From Microvirga pakistanensis (GTDB lineage: Bacteria; Pseudomonadota; Alphaproteobacteria; Rhizobiales; Beijerinckiaceae), in contig NZ_SPJX01000410.1 in NCBI RefSeq assembly GCF_004458765.1, positions 62,001 to 126,000 of the forward strand: 64,000 nt of DNA. Reading direction: 5' to 3'. The first letter of the stretch is position 1, and every line of letters begins with the position of its first letter. This document shows positions 34,715 to 45,073 of this stretch, one piece after another. A program made the translations under genes and the position numbers. The notes beneath the pieces were generated by a model, which searched no databases, was not told the DNA's origin, and worked only from the letters and a program-made list of their open reading frames with translations.

Positions 34715-36022
34715 ATGATGAAGAAATCCCTTCTCGGCGCCCTGGCCTTCGGTCTCGCGACGAGCACGTCCGCTTTTGCTCAGACAGAGATCCAATGGTG
34801 GCACGCCATGACGGGTGCCAACAACGAGGTCGTGAACCGTCTGGCCGAAGAGTTCAACAACTCGCAGAAGGACTACAAGGTCGTCGTCAGCTACAAGGGG
34901 CAGTACGCCGACACGCTGAACGCCGGCATCGCCGCGTTCCGCGCGGGCAACGCTCCGCATATCCTGCAGGTCTTCGAGGTGGGCACCGCGACCATGATGG
35001 GCGCGAAGGGCGCGGTCAAGCCGGTCTACCAGCTGATGGCCGAGGCCGGCGAGAAGTTCGACCCCAAGGCTTACCTGCCAGCAATCACCGGCTATTACTC
35101 CACCGCGAAGGGCGAGATGCTCTCCTTCCCCTTCAACTCCTCCTCGATGGTCATGTGGATCAACCGGGACGAGCTGAAGAAGGCCGGGGTGAACGAAATC
35201 CCGAAGACCTGGCCTGACGTGTTCGCCGCCGCCAAGAAGCTGAAGGCGGCCGGTCACGATACCTGCGGCTTCTCGAACGCCTGGGCGAGCTGGGCTCATA
35301 TCGAGCAGTTCTCGGCCTGGCATAACGTGCCGATGGCCACCAAGGCCAACGGTCTCGACGGCTTCGACACGGAGATGAAGTTCAACTCGCCGGTGCATGT
35401 GAAGCACCTGCAGAACCTCATCGACCTGCAAAAGGACAAGACCTACGATTACTCGGGCCGCGACTCGAAGAGCGAGGGCCGCTTCACCTCCGGCGAATGC
35501 GCGATCTTCCTCACCTCCTCGGGCTTCTACGGCAACGTGAAGGCCAACGCGAAGTTCGACTTCACCTCGGCTCCGATGCCGTATTATCCGGACGTCCAGG
35601 GTGCTCCGCAGAACTCCATCATCGGCGGCGCTTCCCTGTGGGTCATGGGCGGCAAGTCGGCCAACGAGTACAAAGGCGTCGCCAAGTTCTTCGCCTTCCT
35701 GTCGGACACCGACCGTCAGGCCAAGCTGCACCAGGAATCGGGCTATCTTCCGATCACCAAGGCGGCTTACGAGAAGACCAAGGCGTCCGGCTTCTATGAG
35801 AAGAACCCGGTTCTCGAGACCCCCTTGAAGGAGCTGACCAACAAGGAGCCGACCGAGAATTCCCGCGGTCTGCGCTTCGGCAACATGGTTCAGATCCGCG
35901 ACGTGATCTCCGAGGAGATCGAGGCGGCGCTCGCCGGCCAGAAGCCTGCCAAGGATGCCCTCGACGCCGCCGTGTCGCGCAGCAACCAGATCCTGCGTCA
36001 GTTCGAGCGTACCGTTCGCTAA
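34715..36022 (+). CDS. ugpB: Glycerol-3-phosphate ABC transporter substrate-binding protein
   Basis: A 435-residue periplasmic binding protein. The Sec signal peptide (MMKKSLLGALAFGLATSTSA, cleavage after AFA) precedes a mature part starting near QTEIQWWHAMTGANNEVV. Strong UgpB features are VVVSYKGQYADTLNAGIAAF followed by RAGNAPHILQVFEVGTATMM, and FPFNSSSMVMWINRDELKKA. It captures sn-glycerol-3-phosphate (or its diesters) for UgpAEC. GGAGAG sits 6 bases before the first ATG. A Pho box lies upstream and a strong stem-loop follows the stop codon, so it is probably the most highly expressed gene of the operon. Confidence 0.95.
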   Translation: MMKKSLLGALAFGLATSTSAFAQTEIQWWHAMTGANNEVVNRLAEEFNNSQKDYKVVVSYKGQYADTLNAGIAAFRAGNAPHILQVFEVGTATMMGAKGAVKPVYQLMAEAGEKFDPKAYLPAITGYYSTAKGEMLSFPFNSSSMVMWINRDELKKAGVNEIPKTWPDVFAAAKKLKAAGHDTCGFSNAWASWAHIEQFSAWHNVPMATKANGLDGFDTEMKFNSPVHVKHLQNLIDLQKDKTYDYSGRDSKSEGRFTSGECAIFLTSSGFYGNVKANAKFDFTSAPMPYYPDVQGAPQNSIIGGASLWVMGGKSANEYKGVAKFFAFLSDTDRQAKLHQESGYLPITKAAYEKTKASGFYEKNPVLETPLKELTNKEPTENSRGLRFGNMVQIRDVISEEIEAALAGQKPAKDALDAAVSRSNQILRQFERTVR

Positions 36023-36044
36023 GACGGATTGGATGTCGGCCTTT

Positions 36045-36076
36045 CATCCCGGGCAGCCGAAAAGCTGTCCGGGATG
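36045..36076 (+). terminator. Stem-loop between ugpB and ugpA
   Basis: CATCCCGGGCAGC-CGAAAA-GCTGTCCGGGATG has a 13-bp stem with one G-U pair, followed by ATCTTAT. Stem-loops after binding-protein genes commonly stabilise that mRNA and attenuate the downstream permease genes. Confidence 0.6.
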
Positions 36077-36145
36077 ATCTTATAGATCACTTCGCAGACC
36101 GGTGGACCCCGTCATCTGCGCCATCACCGGACGATTGTAAGCGCG

Positions 36146-37027
36146 ATGGAAAAACGAGCTCACTTTTCAGGTTGGACGCTGCCCCTGCTGCTGATCCTTC
36201 CGCAGATGGCGATCACCGTCATTTTCTTCTACTGGCCGGCCTCCCAGGCGATCTGGCAGTCCTTCCTCAGGGAAGACGCCTTCGGCCTTTCCTCCGAGTT
36301 CGTCGGATTTGAGAACTATCTCGCTCTCTTCGAGCAGCCCGAATATTACCGGGCCATGGTCACGACCATCATCTTCTCGACGCTGGTGGCCTTCTTCTCG
36401 CTTTCCGTCGCGCTGCTTCTCGCGACCCAGGCCGACAAGAACATTCGCGGCGGCCATGCCTTCAAGACCCTGCTGATCTGGCCCTATGCGGTGGCTCCCG
36501 CCATCGCGGGCGTCCTGTGGATCTTCATGTTCCATCCGACGCTCGGCACGCTGGCGCGTCCCATCCGGGCGGCCGGCATCGACTGGAATCCGATGCTCAA
36601 CGGCAACCATGCCATGATCCTGCTGGTGCTCTCCGCCACCTGGAAGCACATCAGCTACAACTTCCTGTTCTTCCTCGCGGGCCTGCAGGCCATTCCGAAG
36701 AGCGTGATCGAGGCAGGCGCCATCGACGGCGCCGGGCCCATGCGCCGTTTCTGGACCATCGTCTTCCCGCTTCTGTCGCCCACCACCTTCTTCCTTCTCG
36801 TGGTCACGGTGGTCTACGTGTTCTTCGAGACGTTCGGCATCATCGATGCCGTCACGGGCGGCGGCCCTGCCGGTCAGACGACGACACTCGTCTACAAGGT
36901 TTATGCGGATGGCCGCCTCGGCGGCGATCTCGGCGGCTCCGCCGCGCAGTCGGTGATCCTCATGGTCATCGTGATCGCGCTCACCGCCATCCAGTTCCGC
37001 TATGTCGAGCGCAAGGTGCAATACTGA
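36146..37027 (+). CDS. ugpA: Glycerol-3-phosphate ABC transporter permease UgpA
   Basis: A 293-residue inner-membrane permease with six predicted helices. It opens [20 protein letters not shown] and has the [13 protein letters not shown] periplasmic segment typical of UgpA/MalF. The EAA loop ([25 protein letters not shown]) contacts the ATPase. It forms a heterodimer with UgpE. Its TGA stop overlaps the ugpE start (TGATG), so the two permeases are coupled. The ATG at 36146 has no strong Shine-Dalgarno. Confidence 0.94.
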   Translation: MEKRAHFSGWTLPLLLILPQMAITVIFFYWPASQAIWQSFLREDAFGLSSEFVGFENYLALFEQPEYYRAMVTTIIFSTLVAFFSLSVALLLATQADKNIRGGHAFKTLLIWPYAVAPAIAGVLWIFMFHPTLGTLARPIRAAGIDWNPMLNGNHAMILLVLSATWKHISYNFLFFLAGLQAIPKSVIEAGAIDGAGPMRRFWTIVFPLLSPTTFFLLVVTVVYVFFETFGIIDAVTGGGPAGQTTTLVYKVYADGRLGGDLGGSAAQSVILMVIVIALTAIQFRYVERKVQY

Positions 37028-37872
37028 TGGTCGAGAATCGTCCCTTTGCCCAATTCATGGCCTACCTGACGCTGGTCATCGGCGTCCTCGTGGTGGCCTT
37101 CCCGGTCTATCTCGCCATCATGGCGTCGACCTTCGATGCCGCGACGATCATCAACGGCAACATGCCGCTGGTTCCCGGCGATCAGGCCGGTGTGAACTAT
37201 CCGCGTGCCCTGTTCTACGGCGGCGTCCATGCGCGCGAGCCTGTGGGCGGCATGATGCTCAACTCGATGATCATGGCGATGGGCATCGCGATCGGCAAGA
37301 TCCTCATCTCGATCCTGTCGGCCTATGCGGTGGTGTACTTCAAGTTCCCGTTTCGCAAGACGGCGTTCTGGATCATCTTCATCACGCTGATGCTGCCCGT
37401 CGAAGTGCGTATCTACCCGACCTACAAGATCGTCGCGGATCTCGGCCTGCTCGATACGTATACGGGCCTCATCATGCCGCTGATCGCATCGGCCACGGGC
37501 ACGCTGCTCTTCCGCCAGTTCTTCATGACGATCCCGGACGAGTTGCTGGAAGCATCGAAGATCGACGGCGCGGGCGCGTTCCGCTTCTTCAAGGATACGC
37601 TGCTTCCCCTCTCCATAACGACGATCGCGGCGCTCTTCGTGATCCAGTTCATCTACGGCTGGAACCAGTATCTCTGGCCGCTGCTCATCACCACGAAGAG
37701 CTCGATGCAGACGATTGTGATCGGCATCAAGAAGATGATCACGACCACGGATGCGCTCACCGAGTGGCAGATCGCGATGACGACTGCCGTGCTCGCGATG
37801 GTGCCGCCGGTGCTGGTGGTGATCTTCATGCAGCGGCTCTTCGTGAAGGGTCTCGTCGAAACGGAAAAGTGA
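37027..37872 (+). CDS. ugpE: Glycerol-3-phosphate ABC transporter permease UgpE
   Basis: A 281-residue permease with six predicted helices. It starts [20 protein letters not shown] and carries LMLPVEVRIYPTYKIVADLG, diagnostic of UgpE. The EAA loop is DELLEASKIDGAGAFRFFKD, followed by TLLPLSITTIAALFVIQF, and the protein ends near MQRLFVKGLVETEK as in E. coli UgpE (KGLVAGAVK equivalent). The start overlaps the ugpA stop by one base, which rules out the longer upstream frame. It pairs with UgpA and the UgpC ATPase to move glycerol-3-phosphate across the inner membrane. Confidence 0.94.
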   Translation: MVENRPFAQFMAYLTLVIGVLVVAFPVYLAIMASTFDAATIINGNMPLVPGDQAGVNYPRALFYGGVHAREPVGGMMLNSMIMAMGIAIGKILISILSAYAVVYFKFPFRKTAFWIIFITLMLPVEVRIYPTYKIVADLGLLDTYTGLIMPLIASATGTLLFRQFFMTIPDELLEASKIDGAGAFRFFKDTLLPLSITTIAALFVIQFIYGWNQYLWPLLITTKSSMQTIVIGIKKMITTTDALTEWQIAMTTAVLAMVPPVLVVIFMQRLFVKGLVETEK

Positions 37873-37893
37873 CGCGCGGCCGCCGTGCGTCGG

Positions 37894-37915
37894 CCCTTCC
37901 GCCGTGGCGGAAGGG
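37894..37915 (+). terminator. Hairpin between ugpE and ugpC
   Basis: CCCTTCCGCC-GT-GGCGGAAGGG has 10-bp perfect arms in the 117-base gap, with a T-run (GGAATTTTTCAG) about 20 bases later. It is probably an mRNA-stabilising or partial attenuating stem rather than a complete terminator. Confidence 0.45.
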
Positions 37916-37989
37916 GCACCAAGGGATTATCGGAATTTTTCAGTCTGGTGCCTCATGCCGCACGGGCTGACGGGAAAAGGAATGAACCA

Positions 37990-39069
37990 ATGGCTGGGGT
38001 AACACTCGATACGGTCCGAAAGATCTATGCGGGCAACGTGGAGGCCGTCAAAGGCGTCTCGCTCGGAATCGAGGACGGCTCTTTCTGCGTGCTGGTCGGG
38101 CCGTCAGGCTGCGGCAAGTCCACCCTCCTTCGCATGATCGCGGGCCTGGAGACGATTTCCGGCGGCGAGATCAAGATTGGCAACCGGGTCGTGAATCAGG
38201 TCGAGCCCGCGGATCGCGATATCGCGATGGTCTTCCAGAACTACGCGCTCTATCCGCATATGAGCGTGTACGACAACATGGCCTATGGGCTGCGCAACCG
38301 GAAGACCCCCAAGGACGAGATCGAGAAGCGCGTGAAGGAAGCGGCTCGCATCCTCGCCATCGAACCCTTCCTCGATCGTAAGCCGCGCGCATTGTCGGGC
38401 GGACAGCGCCAGCGTGTGGCCATGGGCCGTGCCATCGTGCGCAAGCCGCAGGTGTTCCTCTTCGACGAGCCGCTGTCCAACCTCGATGCGAAGCTGCGCG
38501 TGCAGATGCGCGTCGAGATCAAGCGCCTTCAGAAGGCTCTCGGCGTGACGTCGATTTATGTGACGCACGACCAGGTCGAAGCCATGACCCTGTCCGACAA
38601 GCTCGTGGTGATGTCCGGCGGCCAGATCGAGCAGGTGGGCTCCCCCTCGGAGGTTTATCGCCGCCCCGAGACGCGCTTCGTCGCCACCTTCATCGGCTCC
38701 CCGCCCATGAACATCCTTCCCGGCAAGGTGGAAGGCCCCGGCCGCGTGTCGGTCGGCGGGCAGGTGATCGCCGTCACGGATATGCGAGAAGGCCTCACGC
38801 CCGGTTCTTCCATCGAGGTGGGCCTGCGTCCCGAGGACGTCCAGGCGGGCAGCGCTCCGGGCGCCTCGAGCCTCGCCATGGAAGTTGACTTCGTCGAGGA
38901 GCTCGGCGCGACACAGCTTTTCCACGGCAAGGTCGCGGGCACGGATTTCGTCGTGCAGGCATCCACGGGCCAGATCGGCGCGGATACCCGCAAGCTGACC
39001 CTGTCCATCGATCCAGGCAACGTTCACCTCTTCGACCCGCAGAGCACGAAGCGCCTGGGCCGGGTCTAA
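37990..39069 (+). CDS. ugpC: Glycerol-3-phosphate ABC transporter ATP-binding protein UgpC
   Basis: A 359-residue CUT1-type ATPase powering UgpAE. Walker A (GPSGCGKST), the Q-loop region [20 protein letters not shown], the ABC signature [14 protein letters not shown], Walker B ([16 protein letters not shown]) and the H-loop (THDQVEAMT) are intact. The C-terminal TOBE regulatory domain (from about residue 240) is typical of the MalK/UgpC group. The ATG at 37990 has an AGGA 8 bases upstream. Last transporter gene of the unit; no ugpQ phosphodiesterase follows. Confidence 0.95.
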   Translation: MAGVTLDTVRKIYAGNVEAVKGVSLGIEDGSFCVLVGPSGCGKSTLLRMIAGLETISGGEIKIGNRVVNQVEPADRDIAMVFQNYALYPHMSVYDNMAYGLRNRKTPKDEIEKRVKEAARILAIEPFLDRKPRALSGGQRQRVAMGRAIVRKPQVFLFDEPLSNLDAKLRVQMRVEIKRLQKALGVTSIYVTHDQVEAMTLSDKLVVMSGGQIEQVGSPSEVYRRPETRFVATFIGSPPMNILPGKVEGPGRVSVGGQVIAVTDMREGLTPGSSIEVGLRPEDVQAGSAPGASSLAMEVDFVEELGATQLFHGKVAGTDFVVQASTGQIGADTRKLTLSIDPGNVHLFDPQSTKRLGRV

Positions 39070-39096
39070 GACACCCCCAAAGCTTGACCTTTTGCT

Positions 39097-39133
39097 GCAA
39101 CAGCCGTTCCGGGCACCTCGGAACGGCTGTTGC
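39097..39133 (+). terminator. Stem-loop downstream of ugpC
   Basis: The 15-bp perfect arms GCAACAGCCGTTCCG and its complement flank a 7-base loop, 27 bases after the ugpC stop. There is no T-run, but the stability and position suit a terminator or 3' end for the ugp transcript before the ammonia-lyase gene. Confidence 0.65.
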
Positions 39134-39182
39134 GCGTTCGGAGCCGCCCCATTATCCCTTGAGGAGAACATGAGGGACAGCG

Positions 39183-40814
39183 ATGACGGTCAAGCTCGAC
39201 GGAGCGACGCTTCAGATTCAGGATGTGGTGCGGGTGGCTCGCCCGGACGCCCAGGGGCGCTTCGCGCAAGCGGAGCTGGCACCCGAGGCGCGGGAGCGGA
39301 TTGCGGCGACGCGGGCCTATATCGACCGCAACTGGATGCATGACGATGCGCCGCTCATGTATGCCTTCAACACCGGCGTCGGCCTGTTCAAGGATCAGCG
39401 GGTGCTGATCGCCGACATGGCGGCCTATCAGAAGAAGACCGTCTATGCGCACGCCACCGGCGTCGGCGAGCCCTTCGCCGAGGACGTGACGCGCGCCATG
39501 ATGCTGTTGCGGGCCAACGCCTTCGCGTCAAACTATTCGGGTCCCCGGGTGGAACTCGTCGAGCGCCTGCTGGCCTTCCTCAATGCGGGACTGCATCCGG
39601 TCATCCCGCAGAAGGGGTCCGTCGGCGCCTCGGGTGATCTCGCGCCACTGGCCCACATGGCCGGCGCGGTGTGCGGGTTCGAGGAAGCGGACATGGTCTA
39701 CCAGGGCCGCGTGATGCCCGCGCGCGAGGCGATCCGCATGGCAGGCTTCGAACCCGATTTCGACCTCGGCGCGAAGGACGCCTCCGCGCTCATCAACGGT
39801 TCGACCACATCGCTTGCGCTTGCGTCTCTCGCGACGAGCGATGCACGTCGCATCCTGAAACATGCGGACATCGCCATGTGCCTGTCGCTCGAGGCGATGC
39901 GTGGCGAGCTGGCCGCCTTCGATCCGCGCGTGCACAAGGCGCGTCCGCATCCCGGACAGGCGCGCGTGGCGCGCAATCTGCTGCGTATTCTCGAAGGCTC
40001 CAGGCGCTGCTCGCAGGACGCGCGCGACATCGTCTTCCCCGACGAGCCGCGACAGCCCGGCACGCCCGCGAGCCCCCGTGTGCAGGATGTTTATTCGCTG
40101 CGCTGCACGCCACAGGTCCACGGACCTGTTGTCGAGGCCCTCGAATATGTCGAGCGCCTCGTCGGCACGGAAATGAATTCCGCCACCGACAATCCGTTGA
40201 TCTTCGACGACGGGCAGGGCGGGTACGTGTCCATCTCAGGAGGCCACTTCCACGGACAATATATGGCGCAGGCGATGGACTTCCTGAGCATCGCCATGGC
40301 CGATCTGGGTGCCATTTCCGAGCGCCGCCTCGCGCGGCTCGTCGACCCGACCATGTCTTACGGCCTACCGCGCAATCTGCTCGCCGGCAAGCGCGGGCTC
40401 AATACGGGCTTTGCGACCGTGCAGTGCTCCATGTCGGCCCTGGTGATGGAGAATCGCGGTCTCGCAACGCCGGGTTCGGTCGATTCCATTCCGGGCAAAT
40501 CCAATGCGGAGGATCACATCTCCAACTCCACCTGGTGCGGGCGCAAGGCGCGCATCATCGTGGAGAACGTGGAGCAGATCGTGGCGGGCGAATTGCTGAT
40601 GGCGGCGCAGGCTCTCACGCTCGTGGAGCCGCTCGCCAAGGATTATCCGCTCGGAAAGGGATCGCGCGCTGCCATGCAGGCGATCCGCGCGGCCATTCCT
40701 CCGGCGCTCGACGGCGACCGCTGGTATGCGACCGAGATGCGCCAAGCGCTCGATCTCGTTCGCTCGGGCGCCGTCGTGGAGGCGGTCGAAAGCGCCGTTG
40801 GGGCTTTGGAATAG
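39183..40814 (+). CDS. HAL/PAL/TAL-family ammonia-lyase (histidine ammonia-lyase-like)
   Basis: A 543-residue MIO-dependent lyase releasing ammonia from histidine or an aromatic amino acid. The self-cyclising triad is Ala149-Ser150-Gly151 in GSVGASGDLAPLAHMAG. FNTGVG near residue 63 and SVDSIPGKSNAEDHIS near the C-terminus line the active site. The selectivity dyad aligned with Ser-His of classic HutH is Ala89-His90 (YAHATGVGE), which favours histidine over phenylalanine/tyrosine, though not conclusively. It is slightly longer than typical HutH (about 510). No hutU, hutI or hutG gene is adjacent, so it stands outside a hut operon. AGGG lies 6 bases before the ATG. Confidence 0.87.
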   Translation: MTVKLDGATLQIQDVVRVARPDAQGRFAQAELAPEARERIAATRAYIDRNWMHDDAPLMYAFNTGVGLFKDQRVLIADMAAYQKKTVYAHATGVGEPFAEDVTRAMMLLRANAFASNYSGPRVELVERLLAFLNAGLHPVIPQKGSVGASGDLAPLAHMAGAVCGFEEADMVYQGRVMPAREAIRMAGFEPDFDLGAKDASALINGSTTSLALASLATSDARRILKHADIAMCLSLEAMRGELAAFDPRVHKARPHPGQARVARNLLRILEGSRRCSQDARDIVFPDEPRQPGTPASPRVQDVYSLRCTPQVHGPVVEALEYVERLVGTEMNSATDNPLIFDDGQGGYVSISGGHFHGQYMAQAMDFLSIAMADLGAISERRLARLVDPTMSYGLPRNLLAGKRGLNTGFATVQCSMSALVMENRGLATPGSVDSIPGKSNAEDHISNSTWCGRKARIIVENVEQIVAGELLMAAQALTLVEPLAKDYPLGKGSRAAMQAIRAAIPPALDGDRWYATEMRQALDLVRSGAVVEAVESAVGALE

Positions 40815-40835
40815 GGCTCGGCATGATCCGAGCCC
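40814..40835 (+). terminator. Hairpin at the end of the ammonia-lyase gene
   Basis: GGGCTCGG-CATGAT-CCGAGCCC has 8-bp perfect arms and overlaps the last base of the stop codon. There is no clear T-run; it probably marks the transcript end facing the convergent small secreted protein gene. Confidence 0.5.
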
Positions 40836-40858
40836 TCGATACAGCCGGCGGCGTCCGC

Positions 40859-41164
40859 TCAGCGGCAGCGGCGTACGTCGCGGATCACGACGGAACCGTT
40901 CGGGCGCTGGATCCGCTCGCGGACGACGCGGCAGCGCTCTCTCCTACGCTCCCAGGCCGGCACGCCGCAGCGGCGCACCGTGCGATACACCACACGGCCA
41001 TTGGGGCGTACGGTACGAACGCGGCGTGTCACGCAAGCGACGTTGTCGACGAGGGATGGTGTTTCGATCGCCTGCGGGCTGAAACGGGCCTGTGCCTCGG
41101 GAGCGGTCCCGAAAAGAGTGGCGCCGAAAACGACAGCGACGGCAGGCATGATGAAGGCTCGCAT
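40859..41164 (-). CDS. Small secreted protein with duplicated RPNG motif
   Basis: A 101-residue exported protein. The signal peptide is MRAFIMPAVAVVFGATLFGT, with cleavage near AQA. The mature part contains two copies of a roughly 20-residue repeat: RTVRPNGRVVYRTVRRCG and RIQRPNGSVVIRDVRRCR, with cysteines at the repeat ends and before them (four in all), so disulfides are likely in the periplasm. The ATG at 41164 has an AGGAT Shine-Dalgarno; the upstream frame was rejected. It is very arginine-rich. I do not recognise a characterised family. Confidence 0.75.
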   Translation of the reverse strand: MRAFIMPAVAVVFGATLFGTAPEAQARFSPQAIETPSLVDNVACVTRRVRTVRPNGRVVYRTVRRCGVPAWERRRERCRVVRERIQRPNGSVVIRDVRRCR

Positions 41165-41240
41165 AATCCTATCCTTCGTTGCGGGGGACTGACGATAACT
41201 TGAATGTCTAGGCGATGGTTCCTGAAATGAGGATGAATGC

Positions 41241-41756
41241 ATGGTTCAGCGTGTCATCATCAATCACGTCCACCTTCAGGACGGGGAAGAACTGATTGCC
41301 GCGAATCTCGCGAGCATCGCGCTGCACGAGCCATGGGTGTCGCCTTGTCGCGATCATGTGAGCTTCCAAGGATATCTCTCCCGTTGCGACGGTGACAGGT
41401 CCGTCGGTTTCATCGCACGCGAGCGTGAGAGCAACAGGATCGTCGGCGTCATCAATCTGAGCGAGATCGTGCGCGGCTACTTCCAGAGCGCATATATGGG
41501 CTATTACGCGATTGCCGGGATGAACGGGCGCGGCCTGATGAGCGAAGCCGTCCGCCTTGTGGTGACCCATGCTTTTTCGGAGCTGAGACTCCACCGGATC
41601 GAAGCCAATATCCAGCCCCGCAACGAGCCGTCGCGCGCGCTCGTGAAGCGCCTGGGGTTTCGGCAGGAGGGCTACTCACCGCGATATCTCAAGATCGACG
41701 GCGAATGGCGCGATCATGAACGCTGGGCGATCCTGTCTGAGGATTGGCGCGGCTGA
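41241..41756 (+). CDS. GNAT acetyltransferase, RimJ/RimL type
   Basis: A 171-residue GNAT acetyltransferase. Motif A (YYAIAGMNGRGLMSEAVRLV) supplies the acetyl-CoA pyrophosphate loop, and IEANIQPRNEPSRALVKRLGF plus REGYS-like continuation match the RimJ/RimL/SpeG group. The acceptor is probably a protein N-terminus or small amine but cannot be read from the sequence. The ATG at 41241 has GAGG about 8 bases upstream. It is convergent with a second GNAT gene, 7 bases away. Confidence 0.88.
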   Translation: MVQRVIINHVHLQDGEELIAANLASIALHEPWVSPCRDHVSFQGYLSRCDGDRSVGFIARERESNRIVGVINLSEIVRGYFQSAYMGYYAIAGMNGRGLMSEAVRLVVTHAFSELRLHRIEANIQPRNEPSRALVKRLGFRQEGYSPRYLKIDGEWRDHERWAILSEDWRG

Positions 41757-41763
41757 GGGAAAT

Positions 41764-42207
41764 TCACGCTGCTGCGGGTTGCTCGAGTTTCTTCTGCAGG
41801 AAGAAGCGGCTGCCGCCGATCGGGAAATCCTTCAACTCGCCGAAGCGTTCGTATCCCAGCCGCTCGTAGAGTGCGAGAGCCTTCGGATTCAGCGTGTCGA
41901 GCCAGACGAAATGGCAGCCGCGTTCATGGGCTTCCTCCTCCGCCATGCCGATGAGACGCGTGGCGAACCCCTGGCCCCGGAGAGCTTCCGGAACGAAGAT
42001 GAACTCTATGGTGAGCCATCCCCATCCGGTGCGGCCCCACAATCCTCCGAAAATTTCCTTCGTGTCGGCCTGCCGGATCACGACGGCCATGTCCTCAATG
42101 TGAAGGCCGGGCATCAGGGATGTCCGGTTGAAATCGGACAACCCGTTGAGGATGATCTGACGGACGACGCTATGCGGCCTTGCGAGGAGCTCCAGATGAT
42201 AGTTCAA
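41764..42207 (-). CDS. GNAT acetyltransferase (TTG start, coupled to amidohydrolase)
   Basis: A 147-residue GNAT protein. The acetyl-CoA motif A is FIFVPEALRGQGFATRLIGM, and WLDTLNPKALALYERLGYER is motif B. The start is a TTG at 42207 overlapping the amidohydrolase stop (TTGA), with AGAGGA 7 bases upstream. No ATG or GTG gives an equally good N-terminus (NYHLELLARPHS), so the rare start is required. Coupling to the M20-type amidohydrolase suggests it acts on an amine or amino acid from the same pathway, which is inference. Confidence 0.82.
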   Translation of the reverse strand: MNYHLELLARPHSVVRQIILNGLSDFNRTSLMPGLHIEDMAVVIRQADTKEIFGGLWGRTGWGWLTIEFIFVPEALRGQGFATRLIGMAEEEAHERGCHFVWLDTLNPKALALYERLGYERFGELKDFPIGGSRFFLQKKLEQPAAA

Positions 42208-43442
42208 GCAACAATCCTCTTGACGGCATCGAGCAACACGCGGGCTGCCATATCCGCATCCTCCAGGGTGATCGACTCGGCCGGATTGTGGCTGATGCCT
42301 CCCTTGCAGCGCACGAAGAGCATCGCGGTTGGGCATAGAGTGGCCATCGCCACCGCGTCGTGTCCTGCGCCCGAGGCGAGACGCAGGGGTTCCACGCCGA
42401 TGCCTTTGACCGCTTCCTCCAGTTGGGCGGTCAGATCCTTGTGCATCGGTGTCGCGGGTGATTCCATGAAGGGCTCGATGGCAAAGGAGACACCACGCCG
42501 TCGAGCGACGGCTTCGCATTCGGTCACGATGTCCTGCACCATGGCATGGCGCACCGCATCATCCGGCGAGCGGGCGTCGAGGGTGAAATCGACACGCGCG
42601 GGAATCACGTTGATCGCGCCCGGCTGCACCTGAGCCACGCCCACGGTCGCGACCGTATCGGTGCGCGTCGAACTCGCACGCTCCACGATACCGATCATCT
42701 CGGCGACGGCGGCCAGCGCATCGCGGCGCATGGTCATCGGGACGGTGCCTGCATGTCCTGCTTCGCCGATCACATGCGCCCGGGCGCGGGTGATCCCGTT
42801 GATGGCGGAAACGATGCCCACGGGGAGATCGCGGGCTTCCAGCTGCGGGCCCTGCTCGATATGCACTTCGAGGTAACCGCGATAGCGTGCCGGATCCCGG
42901 GCGAGGGCCGATATGCCGAGAGGATCGCCGCCGAACGCGACCAGCGCGTCGCGGAGAGACACGCCTTCCGCATCCTTGCCATCGAGCCAGACGGGATCGA
43001 AGCGGCCGGCGAAGGCGTATGACGTGGAGAGATTGGTGGGAAAGCGAACGTTCTCCTCGTCCCCGAAGGCCACGATCTCGATCGGGCAGGATGGCGTGAT
43101 CCCTTCCGCCGCCAGAGCTTCCGTCACGACGATGCCGAGGACGACGCCCAGATTGCCGTCATAGCGTCCTGCATCGACCACGCTGTCGATATGGGAGCCG
43201 ATGAGCAGGGCCGGGGCTTCAGGATTGGAGCCTTCCAGGCGCCCGACCACGGAGCCGAGAGCGTCGATATGGGCGCGAAGCCCGGCCTCCCGCATGAAGG
43301 ACAGCGTCGTGTCGGCTGCGGCCCGGTGAGCCGGGGAAAGATAGAGGCGGGTCAGGCGCCCTATCTCGTCCGTGTGCTGGGCGAGGTCCTCGATCATCGC
43401 CATCACGCGGCGGCCGAGGGGGAGATCCGGTTGATGTGTCAT
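42204..43442 (-). CDS. M20-family allantoate amidohydrolase/N-carbamoyl-L-amino-acid hydrolase
   Basis: A 412-residue binuclear metallohydrolase. Metal and catalytic landmarks are LLIGSHIDSVVDAGRYDGNLG (His, Asp), FGDEENVRFP (glutamate pair; most relatives have EEG here, so Asn replaces Gly), YLEVHIEQGPQLE and the C-terminal SGAGHDAVAMA with GISHNPAES. It hydrolyses ureido compounds such as allantoate or N-carbamoyl amino acids. The stop overlaps the TTG start of a GNAT gene. No allantoinase or hydantoinase gene is adjacent, so the substrate is undecided. Confidence 0.88.
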   Translation of the reverse strand: MTHQPDLPLGRRVMAMIEDLAQHTDEIGRLTRLYLSPAHRAAADTTLSFMREAGLRAHIDALGSVVGRLEGSNPEAPALLIGSHIDSVVDAGRYDGNLGVVLGIVVTEALAAEGITPSCPIEIVAFGDEENVRFPTNLSTSYAFAGRFDPVWLDGKDAEGVSLRDALVAFGGDPLGISALARDPARYRGYLEVHIEQGPQLEARDLPVGIVSAINGITRARAHVIGEAGHAGTVPMTMRRDALAAVAEMIGIVERASSTRTDTVATVGVAQVQPGAINVIPARVDFTLDARSPDDAVRHAMVQDIVTECEAVARRRGVSFAIEPFMESPATPMHKDLTAQLEEAVKGIGVEPLRLASGAGHDAVAMATLCPTAMLFVRCKGGISHNPAESITLEDADMAARVLLDAVKRIVA

Positions 43443-43509
43443 GAGGATAGAGTTTCAGGAACGGGCCCGCTCCGCAAGAGGCGCGCGGGCCGATCTCCCT
43501 GAACTCCTG

Positions 43510-44967
<1,458 letters not shown>

Positions 44968-45073
44968 TCAGGGAAACGGCGCGGGAGTCCGCGCCTTTGG
45001 GCTGGATATCGACGTTTCGGCCCGCCGCGTCAATGGTTTAAGGGCCACGTTTGTTTCCTGAAGGCCAAGCCTT

